From: Puerhibacterium puerhi
Lineage (GTDB): Bacteria; Actinomycetota; Actinomycetes; Actinomycetales; Cellulomonadaceae
DNA: 64,000 nt
Direction: 5' to 3'
Assembly (NCBI RefSeq): GCF_009846865.1
Contig: NZ_WUWN01000009.1
Coordinates: 45,279 to 109,278 of the forward strand
The stretch's first letter is position 1; each line of letters starts with the position of its first letter. A program made the position numbers and the translations under genes. Positions 45,415 to 55,466 of this stretch are shown piece after piece. A model generated the notes under the pieces. It did no database searches. It saw only the letters and a program-made list of their open reading frames with translations, and was not told where the DNA came from.

Positions 45415-46235
45415 CGGTGGAGACGCAGGAGGCGCGGCCGGAGGAGACCGAGCCGGGCGACGAGGCGTTCATCGCGCCGCTGCCCGCGGAGGAGGACCTG
45501 CCGGCCCTGTTCCCGGGCGACACGGGCACGCTGGAGGCGCCCGTGCGCCAGGTGCTGGCCCGGCTGCTGCGGCAGCGCTACCTGTCGGCGGCCGACCAGC
45601 CGCGGCTGTGGCGCACCCTGCTGGTGCACCAGGCGACCGTCGAGTCGCGGCTGCACGACCTGTTCGTGCACCTGGTGGTCGACCACGACCGCGGGCTGGC
45701 GTACAAGCGCCAGGTCCGCGAGGCCGAGGTCGACGTGCCGGTGCTGCTGCGCGACGAGCCGTACACGCGGCTGGAGACCGTGCTGCTGGTGCACCTGCGG
45801 GCGGTGTTCCAGCGCGAGCGCGGCGCCGGCGAGCAGCAGGTGCGCGTCGACGCCGAGGAGCTCGAGCAGACCGTGCTGAGCTTCCTGCCGCCGGGGGAGA
45901 CGAACGTCGCCGCGCGGCAGCGGGAGATCCAGGGCGCCGTGGCGCGCCTGGTGCGCGAGCGGGTGCTCGCCGAGGAGACCCCGGGCCGCTACCGGGTCCT
46001 GCCGGTCGTCGAGGTGATCCTGTCGGTGGAGCGCCTGGCCGAGCTGGCGCGGTGGCTGCGCGAGGACGCCGCTCGCCCGGCCGGCGAGGAGGCCGACCCC
46101 GACCCCGACGCCGACGCCGACGCCGACACCGACACCGACGTCGACGCCGACATCGACGTCGACACCGACGCCGACGCCGACGTCGACGCCGACGCCGACA
46201 CCGACATCGTGACCGACGAGGAGGGCGACCTGTGA
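45411..46235 (+). CDS. jetB: JetB: DUF4194 MukE-like subunit with acidic repeat tail
   Basis: 274 residues. Residues ~25-225 are a DUF4194 domain of winged-helix (KITE) type: [44 protein letters not shown] and [28 protein letters not shown] blocks. Residues 229-270 are a striking Asp-X repeat (alternating Asp with Ala, Thr, Val or Ile). The tail is coded by 6-bp repeats and is not part of the domain. JetB bridges the kleisin and the SMC-like ATPase heads. GTG start overlaps the jetA stop; its own stop overlaps the jetC start. Confidence 0.9.
   Translation: MTVETQEARPEETEPGDEAFIAPLPAEEDLPALFPGDTGTLEAPVRQVLARLLRQRYLSAADQPRLWRTLLVHQATVESRLHDLFVHLVVDHDRGLAYKRQVREAEVDVPVLLRDEPYTRLETVLLVHLRAVFQRERGAGEQQVRVDAEELEQTVLSFLPPGETNVAARQREIQGAVARLVRERVLAEETPGRYRVLPVVEVILSVERLAELARWLREDAARPAGEEADPDPDADADADTDTDVDADIDVDTDADADVDADADTDIVTDEEGDL
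46095..46220 (+). repeat. 6-bp repeat coding the Asp-X tail of JetB
   Basis: About twenty degenerate units of GACGCC, GACACC, GACGTC or GACATC in tandem, all in frame, encoding alternating Asp and small or hydrophobic residues. Confidence 0.9.
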
Positions 46236-49200
46236 CGCTCATGGCCGACAGCCTCTTCGGGCTGATCCCCGCCGCCTCCACGGGCCAGCAGTGGGTGGCC
46301 CGCGACCTGCAGCTGGTCAACTGGGGCGGCTACTCCGGCTGGCACCAGGTGCGGTTCGCCGCGACGGCCACGCTGCTGTCCGGCGCCTCCGGGTCGGGCA
46401 AGTCCACGCTGCTGGACGCCTACATCGCCCTGCTCATGCCGCACACGACGCCGTTCAACGGCGCCTCCAACGGCGGCGTCGTCGGGCGCCCGCGCGGCAA
46501 GGACCAGCGCAACGTCATCTCCTACTCGCGCGGCAAGATCGACGAGTCGCGCACCGCCGAGGGCACCCGCGAGACGGTGCTGCGCGGCGACGGCACCGAC
46601 ACGTGGTCGGCCATCGCGATGACCTGGGCCGACCAGGCCGGCAGCCTGTTCACCGCGCTGCGCGCCTGGTACGTGCCCGCCGACGCCACGCGCACCGAGG
46701 ACCTCGTGGCCGTGCGCGCCTCCGTGGACGGCGCGTTCGACGCCCGCGACCTCGAGCCCGTCGCGGCGCGCCGGCTCGCCCGCGGCGCGCTGGCCGAGCT
46801 CGGCCTGACGCTGCACGACACCGACCGCGACTTCACCGCGCGCCTGCACGCCACCCTCGGCATCGGCGCGGCCGGCGGCGGGGCGAAGGCCGTCGCGCTG
46901 CTCGGGCGCATCCAGGCCGGCCAGCAGATCACCACCGTCGACGCGCTGTACAAGTCGATGGTCCTCGAGGAGCCCGAGACGCTCGCCGTCGCCGACGCGG
47001 CCGTCGCGCACTTCGACGACCTGGCCGGCACGCGCACCCGCATGCTCGTGGCCAAGGACCAGGTCCGCGTGCTGGCGCCGATCCGCCGGCACCGCGCCGC
47101 CGTCGACGCCGCGCGCGAGCGGCTCGCCGTCATCGGCGAGGTCGGCACGTTCGACGACGCCGCGTCGCCGGCGAGCCTGTGGCGGCACGAGCGTCGCCTC
47201 GGCCTGCTGCGCGCGGCCGAGGCGGACGTGCGCCGCCGGGCGCGCGACGCCAAGGCCGACGTCGCGTCGCGCCAGGCCGCGCACGAGGGGCAGGCCGCCG
47301 CGCTCGACGGGCTGCGCCAGGCCCTGTGGGCCGCCGGCGGCGAGCGCGCCGCCACGGCGGAGCGCGAGATCGCCGCCGCCCGCGCCCGCGTGGCCGACGT
47401 GCGCCGCGCCCGCGCCGTGCTCGACGGCGCGCTGGAGCGGCTCGGCGCCACGGTGGGCTCGCGCGCCGACTTCGACCGGCAGGTCGCCGCCTCCCGCGCG
47501 GCGCTCGACGACGTCGCCGGCGCGCGCCGCCGCTCGCTCGACGCGCTGTACGCCGCCAGCGACGCCGCCCGCCAGGCCCGCCAGGAGGTCGAGCGGCTGG
47601 AGCGCGAGCGCGAGTCCTTCGCCCGGCGCCGCGGCAACGTGCCCGACGGTCACCACCGCGCCCGCGTCGCCCTCGCCCAGGCGGCGGGGCTCGAGGTCGA
47701 CGACCTGCCGTTCGTGGCGGAGCTGCTCGAGCTGCGCCCGGAGCACGAGCACTGGCGCGAGGCCGCCAACCTGGCGCTCGGCGGGTTCGCGCTCAGGCTG
47801 GTCGTCGACGAGCGGCGGCTCGCGGGCTTCCGCGCGGCGATCGACCAGGTGCCGTCGGCCGTGCGGCTGCGGTACGAGGGCGTCCCGGTGGACCTGGCCG
47901 AGGACGTCGCGCGCGACGAGCGCACGCTGCCGGGCCGGCTCGACGTCAAGCCCGGGCCGTTCGCGGGCTGGCTCGCCGGCCGGCTGGCCACCGCCTACGA
48001 CTACGTCTGCGTCGACGACCCCGCCGAGCTGGGCCGGCACGCCAAGGCGCTGACCCGCACCGGGCAGACCTCGGACGGCGCCCGCGGCGCGCACGGCGGC
48101 CACGGCCGCGAGAACGTGCTCGGCTTCACCAACTCCCGCCGCCTGGCCGACCTCGACGCCCGCCTGGAGTCCGCCCGCGAGGCGGAGCGCCGGGCGGCGG
48201 AGGTGCGCGCCGGCGCCGAGCTGCGGGACGCCGCCCTGGCCGAGCAGACGGCGGCGCACGAGCGCGTCGTCGAGCTGGTCTGGGAGCACGTCGACGTGGC
48301 AGCGGCCCAGGCCGAGCTGGAGCGGTGGGAGGCAGTGCTGGCCGACCTGCAGGACGGCGACACCGACGTGCGCGAGCTGCGCGACCGCGTCGCGGTCCAG
48401 GCGCGGGCGGTCGACGAGCTGCACTCCCAGGTCGTGCGGGCGCGCGACGCGCAGGCGGCGCTCGACGCGCGGTGGGAGGAGGTCACCGAGGCGGTCGACG
48501 TCGCGCAGGCGGCGCTCGACGCCGCCGAGGCGCGCGGCACCGCGCTGGCCGCCGCGCACCGGGCCTACCTCGACGACCTGCTCGCCCGCGCGGCGGGCGG
48601 CGACGCCGCGGGTGAGCACGGCGCGGGCGAGCGTGGCGCGGGCGGCGACGCCGCCGGCGACCTCACGCTCCCGGCGTTCGACGCCGCGCTGCACGCGGTG
48701 GGCCAGCGGCTCGTCTTCGACCGCGAGCAGGCCACGGCCGCCGTCACGGCGGGCCTCGACGCGCTGCGCACGGTGTTCGAGACGTTCACCCGCCAGTGGC
48801 CCGACCCGAACCTCGGCACGGACCCCGACGCGTCCTACCCCGACTTCGAGCGGGTGCTCACCGCGCTGGAGACCGAGCGGCTGCACGAGCTCGAGGCGCA
48901 GTGGTCGCGCAACCTCGCACGCATGTCCGGCGACGACCTCACCGCGCTGGACGCCGCGATCAGCCGGGCCCTGCGGGAGATCTCCGAGCGCATCGACCCG
49001 GTCAACGAGATCCTCGGCCACCTGCCGTTCGCGGACGACGACCACCGCCTGCGGATCGACCCGCGCCCGGTGCAGTCCGCCGTCATCGCCCGGTTCCGGC
49101 GCGACCTGCGCGACGTGCGCGGCTCGCTGGGCCCGGACGCCACGGACGCCGAGCGCGAGGCGCGGTTCGCCCGCATGGAGCGGGTCATCGACCGCATCCG

Positions 49201-49636
49201 CCGCACCAGCCCGGACTTCACCGACCTGGTCGACGTGCGCCGGCACGTGCGCATCAGCGCCGAGAAGGTCGACCTCGCCGGCAACCACGTGGCCCTCTAC
49301 GACCACATCGGCGAGAAGTCCGGCGGCGAGTCGCAGGAGCTCGTGGCGTTCATCGTCGGCGCGGCGCTGCGCTACCAGCTCGGCGACGCCGGCGCCCGGC
49401 GCCCGCGCTACGCCCCGGTGTTCCTCGACGAGGCGCTCATCAAGGCCGACGCCCAGTTCTCGGGCCGGGCCGTGCGCGCCTGGCGCGGGCTGGGCTTCCA
49501 GCTCGTGATCGGCGCGCCGCTCGACAAGGTCAGCGCCCTGGAGCCGCACGTCGACGCCGAGTACGTGGTGGTCAAGGACGAGCAGGGCCGGTCGCGGGCC
49601 GTGGCGGTGGTCGGCCTGGCGGACGACGTCGCCTGA
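46232..49636 (+). CDS. jetC: JetC: SMC/MukB-like ATPase of a Wadjet/Mks complex
   Basis: 1134 residues. Walker [10 protein letters not shown] (about 52-60) near the N-terminus, two long coiled-coil stretches (about 330-450 and 640-790) around a hinge-like segment, a signature motif KSGGESQ and Walker [12 protein letters not shown] near the C-terminus. This is the head-coil-hinge plan of SbcC/MukB-like Jet ATPases. A Gly/Ala/Glu low-complexity insert lies near 790-810. GTG 46232 overlaps the jetB stop (GTGA); an ATG three codons later is an alternative. No jetD (DUF3322/DUF2220 nuclease) follows. Confidence 0.92.
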   Translation: MTLMADSLFGLIPAASTGQQWVARDLQLVNWGGYSGWHQVRFAATATLLSGASGSGKSTLLDAYIALLMPHTTPFNGASNGGVVGRPRGKDQRNVISYSRGKIDESRTAEGTRETVLRGDGTDTWSAIAMTWADQAGSLFTALRAWYVPADATRTEDLVAVRASVDGAFDARDLEPVAARRLARGALAELGLTLHDTDRDFTARLHATLGIGAAGGGAKAVALLGRIQAGQQITTVDALYKSMVLEEPETLAVADAAVAHFDDLAGTRTRMLVAKDQVRVLAPIRRHRAAVDAARERLAVIGEVGTFDDAASPASLWRHERRLGLLRAAEADVRRRARDAKADVASRQAAHEGQAAALDGLRQALWAAGGERAATAEREIAAARARVADVRRARAVLDGALERLGATVGSRADFDRQVAASRAALDDVAGARRRSLDALYAASDAARQARQEVERLERERESFARRRGNVPDGHHRARVALAQAAGLEVDDLPFVAELLELRPEHEHWREAANLALGGFALRLVVDERRLAGFRAAIDQVPSAVRLRYEGVPVDLAEDVARDERTLPGRLDVKPGPFAGWLAGRLATAYDYVCVDDPAELGRHAKALTRTGQTSDGARGAHGGHGRENVLGFTNSRRLADLDARLESAREAERRAAEVRAGAELRDAALAEQTAAHERVVELVWEHVDVAAAQAELERWEAVLADLQDGDTDVRELRDRVAVQARAVDELHSQVVRARDAQAALDARWEEVTEAVDVAQAALDAAEARGTALAAAHRAYLDDLLARAAGGDAAGEHGAGERGAGGDAAGDLTLPAFDAALHAVGQRLVFDREQATAAVTAGLDALRTVFETFTRQWPDPNLGTDPDASYPDFERVLTALETERLHELEAQWSRNLARMSGDDLTALDAAISRALREISERIDPVNEILGHLPFADDDHRLRIDPRPVQSAVIARFRRDLRDVRGSLGPDATDAEREARFARMERVIDRIRRTSPDFTDLVDVRRHVRISAEKVDLAGNHVALYDHIGEKSGGESQELVAFIVGAALRYQLGDAGARRPRYAPVFLDEALIKADAQFSGRAVRAWRGLGFQLVIGAPLDKVSALEPHVDAEYVVVKDEQGRSRAVAVVGLADDVA

Positions 49637-49688
49637 CCGCACCGGGACGCCCGGTTGCCAGGCGCGGGGCCGTGCGCAGCATGGAGGC

Positions 49689-49976
49689 ATGGACACGTTC
49701 ATCGTCCCCGTGACCTTCCCGAACCTCGACACCGCGACCCGCGACTCCGGGTCGTTCCAGGACGCCCTGCGCACGGCCGGCCTCACCGCCGAGCTCGTCG
49801 GCGTGCCGGACGACGACGCGCAGGACGACGCGGCGCGCCCGGACCCGGGCCCCGCCACGTTCGAGCTGCGGGTCGAGGCGGCCGACGCCGACGAGGCGGT
49901 CCGCCGGGTGCAGCAGGTGGCCGACGGCCAGTTCCCTCCGGGCATGCTGCTGCTCGGTGCCGCGACACCCGTCTGA
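49689..49976 (+). CDS. small hypothetical protein
   Basis: 95 residues, soluble, acidic (DDDAQDD), no known domain. Two beta-alpha units are suggested: DTFIVPVTFPNLDTATRDSG and FELRVEAADADEAVRRVQQVADGQFPPGM, so a small ferredoxin-like fold is possible. ATG 49689 is preceded by GGAGG and by CAGCAT 6 nt upstream. It lies 52 bases after jetC, where jetD would normally be, but shows no resemblance to JetD. Distribution and role unknown. Confidence 0.6.
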   Translation: MDTFIVPVTFPNLDTATRDSGSFQDALRTAGLTAELVGVPDDDAQDDAARPDPGPATFELRVEAADADEAVRRVQQVADGQFPPGMLLLGAATPV

Positions 49977-50008
49977 CGAGGCCCGTCGTGTCCTTGTAGT
50001 GTCGAGAC

Positions 50009-52486
50009 GTGACCGAGACGACCCCGCTCATCGCCACGCCCGAGCACTCCGTCGACGGCTTCGTCCGGCAGTACCTGCGCGAGCTGACGTACTCGCAGGG
50101 CACCACGCTCGAGCGTGCCTCGACCCACGACCAGTACCTCGCCCTGGCCCGCACGGTGCGGGACTACCTCATGGCGCGCTGGACCCGCACGGTGGACAGC
50201 TTCCTGCGCAGCGACGACGCGCGGGCGGTCGCCTACCTGTCGGCGGAGTACCTCCTGGGGCGCCAGCTCGACAACGCGCTGATCGCCACCGACCTGCAGG
50301 ACATCGCCGCGCAGGGCCTCGAGCGCCTGGGGATCTCCCTGGAGGACCTGCGCGCCGCCGAGGTGGAGCCCGGCCTGGGCAACGGCGGGCTGGGCCGCCT
50401 GGCCGCGTGCTTCATGGACTCGCTCGCCACCATGGACGTGCCGGCCATCGGGTACGGGATCCGCTACGAGTACGGCATCTTCCGCCAGACGTTCGTGGAC
50501 GGCCGCCAGGTCGAGGAGCCGGACAACTGGCTGGACAACGGCTCGCCGTGGGAGTTCGCGGCGCCCGAGCAGGAGGTCACCGTCGGCTTCGGCGGCCACA
50601 CCGAGAAGTACACCGACGACGGCGGCACCGAGCGGTCGCGGTGGGTGCCGGGCTGGCAGGTGCTCGGCGTGCCCTACAACTACATGGTCCCCGGCTACCA
50701 GAACGGCCGGGTCAACACGCTGCGGCTGTGGAGCGCCCGCGCCACGCACGCGTTCGACCTGCGGATCTTCAACTACGGCGACTACACCGAGGCGGTGCGC
50801 GCCCAGACGTACGCCGAGAACATCTCCAAGGTGCTGTACCCGGAGGACTCGACGCCGCAGGGCAAGGAGCTGCGCCTGCAGCAGCAGTACTTCTTCGTGG
50901 CCTGCTCCCTGCGCGACTTCGTCGACAACGTCCTCGGCCAGGACTTCGACCTGCACCGCCTGCCCGAGCGCGTCGTCTTCCAGCTCAACGACACCCACCC
51001 CGTCATCGCGATCCCCGAGCTCATGCGCCTGCTCGTGGACGAGAAGGGCTTCGGCTGGGACGAGGCGTGGGAGGTGACGCAGCGGTGCTTCGCCTACACC
51101 TGCCACACCCTGCTGCCCGAGGCGCTCGAGGTGTGGCCGGTCGAGCTGCTCGGCCGCCTGCTGCCGCGCCACCTGGAGATCATCTACCGCATCAACGACG
51201 AGTTCCTGGCCCAGGTCCGCGAGCGCTCGGGCGGCGACGAGATGCTGGTGCGGCGCATGTCGATCGTGGCCGAGCACCCCGAGCGTGCGGTGCGCATGGC
51301 CTTCCTCGCCACCGTCGCGTCGTCCAAGGTCAACGGCGTCGCCGAGCTGCACTCGCAGCTGCTGCGGGACAAGGTGCTGCAGGACTTCGCGAGCTTCTTC
51401 CCGGACAAGTTCACCAACGTCACCAACGGCATCACGCCGCGCCGGTTCGTGCGGCTGGCCAACCCCGGCCTGTCGGGGCTGATCACCGAGGCCATCGGCG
51501 ACGGCTGGGTCACCGACCTGGACCGCCTGCGCGAGCTGGAGCCGCTGGCCGACGACGCCGAGTTCCGCCGCCGCTTCCGCGAGGTCAAGGCGGCCAACAA
51601 GGCGCGCCTGGTGGGCTTCCTCGCCGAGCGGGACGGGATCGACATCGACCCGGGCACGATGCTCGACGTCATGGTCAAGCGCCTGCACGAGTACAAGCGG
51701 CAGGTGCTCAAGCTGCTGCACGTGGTCACGCTCTACGAGCGCATCCGCTCCGGCGAGCTGGACCCGGCCGGCGTCACCCCGCGCACCGTCGTGTTCGGCG
51801 CCAAGGCGGCGCCCGGCTACCGGATGGCCAAGGAGATCATCGCGCTGATCAACCACGTGGCGGCGCGCGTCAACACCGACCCGGTGGTCTCGCAGGTGCT
51901 GCGGGTCGCCTTCCCGGCGAACTACAACATCACTGTCGCCGAGACCCTGATCCCCGCCGCCGACCTGTCCGAGCAGATCTCGCTCGCCGGCAAGGAGGCG
52001 TCGGGCACGGGCAACATGAAGTTCGCCCTCAACGGCGCGCTGACGATCGGCACCGACGACGGCGCCAACGTGGAGATCCGCCAGCTCGTCGGCGACGAGA
52101 ACTTCTTCCTGTTCGGCCTCACCGAGCCGGAGGCCAGCGCGATCCAGGAGGCCGGCTACCGGCCGGCGGCGTACTACGAGCAGAACGCGACCCTGCGCCG
52201 CACCCTGGACCTCGTCGCCGCGGGGGAGTTCTCCGGCGGGGACCGCAGCGTGTTCGAGCCGATCGTCTCGAACCTGCTGCACGAGGACCGCTTCATGGTG
52301 CTGGCGGACTTCCAGTCCTACCTCGACGCCCAGGAGCGGGTGGAGGCGGCGTACGCGGACGCGGACGCGTGGAGCCGGTCCGCAGTGCTCAACGTCGCCC
52401 GCAGCGGCTACTTCTCCTCCGACCGCTCGATGCGCGACTACCTGGACCGCATCTGGCACGCGCACCCGGTGACCATCAGCGCCTGA
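50009..52486 (+). CDS. glgP: glycogen/starch phosphorylase
   Basis: PLP-dependent enzyme releasing glucose-1-phosphate from glycogen or maltodextrins. 825 residues, full length. The PLP-lysine motif EASGTGNMKFALNG is present, with Lys671 as the attachment site. Also visible are ACFMDSLATMDVPAIGYGIRYEYG, FQLNDTHPVIAIPELMRLL and VFGAKAAPGYRMAKEIIALI. GTG 50009 follows TAGTGT (49997-50002) by 6 nt with no ribosome site, so leaderless. Monocistronic; a LAL-type operator (site 7) starts 11 bases after its stop. Confidence 0.97.
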   Translation: MTETTPLIATPEHSVDGFVRQYLRELTYSQGTTLERASTHDQYLALARTVRDYLMARWTRTVDSFLRSDDARAVAYLSAEYLLGRQLDNALIATDLQDIAAQGLERLGISLEDLRAAEVEPGLGNGGLGRLAACFMDSLATMDVPAIGYGIRYEYGIFRQTFVDGRQVEEPDNWLDNGSPWEFAAPEQEVTVGFGGHTEKYTDDGGTERSRWVPGWQVLGVPYNYMVPGYQNGRVNTLRLWSARATHAFDLRIFNYGDYTEAVRAQTYAENISKVLYPEDSTPQGKELRLQQQYFFVACSLRDFVDNVLGQDFDLHRLPERVVFQLNDTHPVIAIPELMRLLVDEKGFGWDEAWEVTQRCFAYTCHTLLPEALEVWPVELLGRLLPRHLEIIYRINDEFLAQVRERSGGDEMLVRRMSIVAEHPERAVRMAFLATVASSKVNGVAELHSQLLRDKVLQDFASFFPDKFTNVTNGITPRRFVRLANPGLSGLITEAIGDGWVTDLDRLRELEPLADDAEFRRRFREVKAANKARLVGFLAERDGIDIDPGTMLDVMVKRLHEYKRQVLKLLHVVTLYERIRSGELDPAGVTPRTVVFGAKAAPGYRMAKEIIALINHVAARVNTDPVVSQVLRVAFPANYNITVAETLIPAADLSEQISLAGKEASGTGNMKFALNGALTIGTDDGANVEIRQLVGDENFFLFGLTEPEASAIQEAGYRPAAYYEQNATLRRTLDLVAAGEFSGGDRSVFEPIVSNLLHEDRFMVLADFQSYLDAQERVEAAYADADAWSRSAVLNVARSGYFSSDRSMRDYLDRIWHAHPVTISA

Positions 52487-52496
52487 CCGCCCGGCT

Positions 52497-52541
52497 TCAC
52501 CCCGCCCGGGTGAGCCCTCGGGGTCCGGCGGTCCCTACGGT
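52497..52541 (+). promoter_or_regulatory. LAL-type operator and -10 box for the MFS-M24 genes (site 7)
   Basis: Perfect TCACCC-N5-GGGTGA at 52497-52513, then TACGGT at 52536-52541, exactly 22 nt downstream. Leader of about 33 nt to the ATG at 52581. Confidence 0.7.
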
Positions 52542-52580
52542 GGCAGGCCGAGGCCTGTTCGCCCGCGGGGAGGTGGCCGC

Positions 52581-54119
52581 ATGGTCGGCACGAGCACGCA
52601 CGCCGGCGCGAGCACGACGGCGCGGGGGGTGCTGGCCGCGACCTGCCTGTCGACGCTGGTGGTCAACGCCAACACCTCCGCCGTGAGCATCCTGCTCCCG
52701 GCGATCAGCGCGGACACCGGTACGTCGGTCGAGACCCTGCAGTGGGCGGTGACCGGCTACTCGCTGGTCGGCGCGGCGGTGATCATCACCTCCGGGTCGC
52801 TGGGCGACGTGTTCGGCCGCAAGCGGGTCTTCCAGCTCGGGCTGCTGCTGTTCGTCGCCTCCTGCGTGCTGATCGCCGTGGCGCAGTCGGGGGCGATGGT
52901 GATCGCCGGACGCGTCGTCCAGGGCGCCGCCGGCTCGACGATCCTCGCGTGCGGCCTGAGCCTGCTCACCGTCGCCATCACCGACGACACGGCGCGGCTG
53001 CGCGCCGTCTCGCTGTGGGGTGCCGCGGCGGCGGTCGGCGCCGCGGCCGGGCCGCTGGTGGGCGGCGTGCTGGTGGAGCTCACCGGGTGGCAGGGCCTGT
53101 TCTGGATCGACGCCGTGGTCGCGGTGGTGTGCATCCTGCTCGCCTACGCCACGGTGGCCGAGTCGCGCGACCCCGACCGGCCCCGCTCGATCGACTACGC
53201 CGGCTCCGCGCTGGTGGCGCTGACCCTGATGCCGCTCATCCTCGGGGTGAGCAAGAGCGGTGAGTGGGGCTGGGTCTCGCCGGGCACGCTCGCCTGCCTC
53301 GCGATCACCGTGGCCGCGGGGTTCGCGTTCGTGGCCGTCGAGCGGCGGGTGCGCGTCCCGCTGCTCGACCTGGGCCTGCTGCGCAACCGCGTGCTCGTGG
53401 GGTCCACGCTCGCCATCCTCATTGGGGCCGGCACGATCAACGCCCTGATGTACCTGCTGAGCCTGTACTTCCAGGACCCCGCCACGCTCGGCCTCAGCCC
53501 GCTGCAGGCGGGGCTCGCCACCGTCCCGGCCACCGTCGGCCTGGTGGTGATCGCACCGGTCGTGCCGCAGATCGCCGGGCGCATCGGCGCGCGGCAGACC
53601 ATCGCCGCCGGGTTCGCCCTCACCGCCGCCGGGTTCGTGATCGTCGGATTCGCCCAGGGCCCCTGGCGGTACGCGGCGTTCCTGCTGCCGCTGGTGGCGA
53701 TCGCCGTCGGCATGGGGCTGACGAACGGGCCCGCGTCCGCCGCCGCGACCGCCTCGGTGGCCGAGCGGCAGGTGGGGGAGGCGTCCGGGGTCTCCAACAT
53801 GGCCCGGTACGTGGGCGCCGCGGTCGCCACGGCGCTCGCCGCGACGATCTACGCGTCGGTCACCGCGGGCCGCGAGGCGGCCGGCGAGTCGACGGCGGAC
53901 GCGCTCGCCACCGGCCTGGGCGCCGCGTCCTGGGTCATGGCGGTGGCCTGCCTGCTGGGCCTCCTGCTCGCCGTCGTCGCCGTCCGGCGCCAACGGGCGG
54001 CGGGGCGCGCGACCCTCGAGGACTCCGCCGCCGCCGCGGCGGCCCACCTGCACACGATCCCGACGTCGAGGTCGGGGCACCGGCCGCGGCCGGCGAGCCC
54101 CGCGCGCGGGGCGGCCTGA
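52581..54119 (+). CDS. MFS transporter, DHA2 family (14-helix)
   Basis: 512 residues with about fourteen helices, the QacA/EmrB-like DHA2 plan. The motif-A loop GDVFGRKRVFQLGLLLF and motif C-like AAAVGAAAGPLVGG are visible. Proton-coupled export of a hydrophobic or cationic compound is expected; substrate unknown. ATG 52581 has GGGGAGG 8 bases upstream. Preceded by operator site 7 and followed after 60 bases by the M24 peptidase, which has no separate operator, so the two are probably one transcript. Confidence 0.9.
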   Translation: MVGTSTHAGASTTARGVLAATCLSTLVVNANTSAVSILLPAISADTGTSVETLQWAVTGYSLVGAAVIITSGSLGDVFGRKRVFQLGLLLFVASCVLIAVAQSGAMVIAGRVVQGAAGSTILACGLSLLTVAITDDTARLRAVSLWGAAAAVGAAAGPLVGGVLVELTGWQGLFWIDAVVAVVCILLAYATVAESRDPDRPRSIDYAGSALVALTLMPLILGVSKSGEWGWVSPGTLACLAITVAAGFAFVAVERRVRVPLLDLGLLRNRVLVGSTLAILIGAGTINALMYLLSLYFQDPATLGLSPLQAGLATVPATVGLVVIAPVVPQIAGRIGARQTIAAGFALTAAGFVIVGFAQGPWRYAAFLLPLVAIAVGMGLTNGPASAAATASVAERQVGEASGVSNMARYVGAAVATALAATIYASVTAGREAAGESTADALATGLGAASWVMAVACLLGLLLAVVAVRRQRAAGRATLEDSAAAAAAHLHTIPTSRSGHRPRPASPARGAA

Positions 54120-54179
54120 CCTCAGCCACGTCCCGGGGCGGCGGCCCGATCCGGCAGCCCGAGCCACGAGGAGACGACG

Positions 54180-55313
54180 ATGTCCCAGACCTCAGGTTTC
54201 CCCGCACCGTTCACGCGCGAGGACTATGCCACCCGGATGCGCCGGGCCCTCGACGATGCCGCGGCCGCCGGGCTCGACGGGCTGGTCGTGACGCCCGGGC
54301 CCGACCTCGTGTGGCTCACCGGGTACCGGCCGACGGCGATCACCGAGCGCCTCACCGCGCTCGTGCTGGCCGCCGACCGGGACCCCACGCTACTGGTACC
54401 CGTCCTCGAGCGCCCCGACGCCGAGGCGGCAGAAGGGGCAGCGGCGGCCGCCCTCGTCGACTGGGCCGACGGCGCCGACCCCTACGCCGCCGCGAGCGCG
54501 CTGCTGCGCCCCGGAGGCCGCTACGCCGTGTCCGACAGCGCCTGGGCGATGCACCTGCTCGGCCTGCAGGCCGCGGTGCCCGGGGCGCGGTTCCACCCGA
54601 CCACCGAGCGGCTGCCGATGCTGCGGGCGGTGAAGGACGCGAACGAGCTGGCCCGGCTGACCGCCGCGGCGCGGGCGGCCGACGCGGCCTACGAGGAGAT
54701 CGTCACCGTGCGCTTCGAGGGGCGCAAGGAGACCGAGGTCGCCGCGGACCTGGCCGACCTCCTGCGCCGCTTCGGGCACGAGCAGGTGGACTTCACCGTC
54801 GTCGGCTCGGGCCCGAACGGCGCCAACCCGCACCACGAGGCGGGCGACCGGGTCATCGAGGCAGGCGACTGCGTGGTGCTCGACTTCGGCGGCCTGATGT
54901 TCGGCTACGGCTCCGACACCAGCCGCACGGTGTGCGTCGGCGAGCCGTCGGCCGAGGTCCGGCAGGTGCACGACGTCGTCCGGGCGGCGCAGGAGGCCGG
55001 GGTGGCGGCCGTCCGCCCGGGTGCGGCGTGCCAGGAGGTCGACCGGGCGGCGCGGCGGCTGATCGCCGACGCCGGGTACGGCGAGCGGTTCATCCACCGC
55101 ACGGGGCACGGCATCGGGCTGACGACCCACGAGCCGCCGTACATGATCGAGGGCGAGGAGCGGCAGATGGTGCCCGGCATGTGCTTCTCGGTCGAGCCTG
55201 GCGTCTACCTCCCGGGGCGTCTCGGCGTGCGGATCGAGGACATCGTCACCGTGACCGAGGACGGCGGCCGGCGGCTGAACACCACGGATCGGGAGCTGCG
55301 AGCGGTCGGGTGA
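54180..55313 (+). CDS. M24 family Xaa-Pro peptidase (second copy)
   Basis: 377 residues, paralogue of the protein at 27966-29114. Creatinase-like N-terminal domain and pita-bread metallopeptidase domain with ligands in VVLDFGG, GSDTSRTV, HRTGHGIG, SVEPGVY and GVRIEDIV; HRTGHGIGLTTHEPPYM is identical in both copies. Cleaves N-terminal residues before proline or acts as a dipeptidase. ATG 54180 has GAGGAG 6 bases upstream. Precedes the antiporter-dipeptidase operon, together suggesting peptide degradation and amino acid uptake or exchange. Confidence 0.92.
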   Translation: MSQTSGFPAPFTREDYATRMRRALDDAAAAGLDGLVVTPGPDLVWLTGYRPTAITERLTALVLAADRDPTLLVPVLERPDAEAAEGAAAAALVDWADGADPYAAASALLRPGGRYAVSDSAWAMHLLGLQAAVPGARFHPTTERLPMLRAVKDANELARLTAAARAADAAYEEIVTVRFEGRKETEVAADLADLLRRFGHEQVDFTVVGSGPNGANPHHEAGDRVIEAGDCVVLDFGGLMFGYGSDTSRTVCVGEPSAEVRQVHDVVRAAQEAGVAAVRPGAACQEVDRAARRLIADAGYGERFIHRTGHGIGLTTHEPPYMIEGEERQMVPGMCFSVEPGVYLPGRLGVRIEDIVTVTEDGGRRLNTTDRELRAVG

Positions 55314-55328
55314 GGGGCCCACCCGCGA

Positions 55329-55374
55329 CTACCCGCCGGAGGTGAGGCGGCGCCCGCCACCGTGGACGCAGCAT
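55329..55374 (+). promoter_or_regulatory. probable LAL-type operator and -10 box for the APC operon (site 8)
   Basis: CTACCC-N5-AGGTGA at 55329-55345, sharing the flanks GACTACCC and GGTGAGGC with site 6. CAGCAT (55369-55374) lies 23 nt downstream. The weakest of the eight sites. Confidence 0.5.
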
Positions 55375-55466
55375 CGGTCGGGACGGTGGTTCGCGGCTGG
55401 CTCGACGATGAGGAGTCCGGACATGACGATGGTGTACGGTTGCTCCGCCCTCGGGGGTGGGGCGCG

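Noticed and set aside
45989..52465. A 2158-codon open frame on the minus strand opposite jetB, jetC and glgP
   Set aside because: It is an antisense shadow of genes with clear motifs; its sequence is His/Arg/Val/Gly-rich without domains, as expected from complementing GC-rich codons.
55309..55326. GGGTGA followed by CACCC near the M24 stop as another operator
   Set aside because: The half-sites are in the reverse order and spacing does not match.
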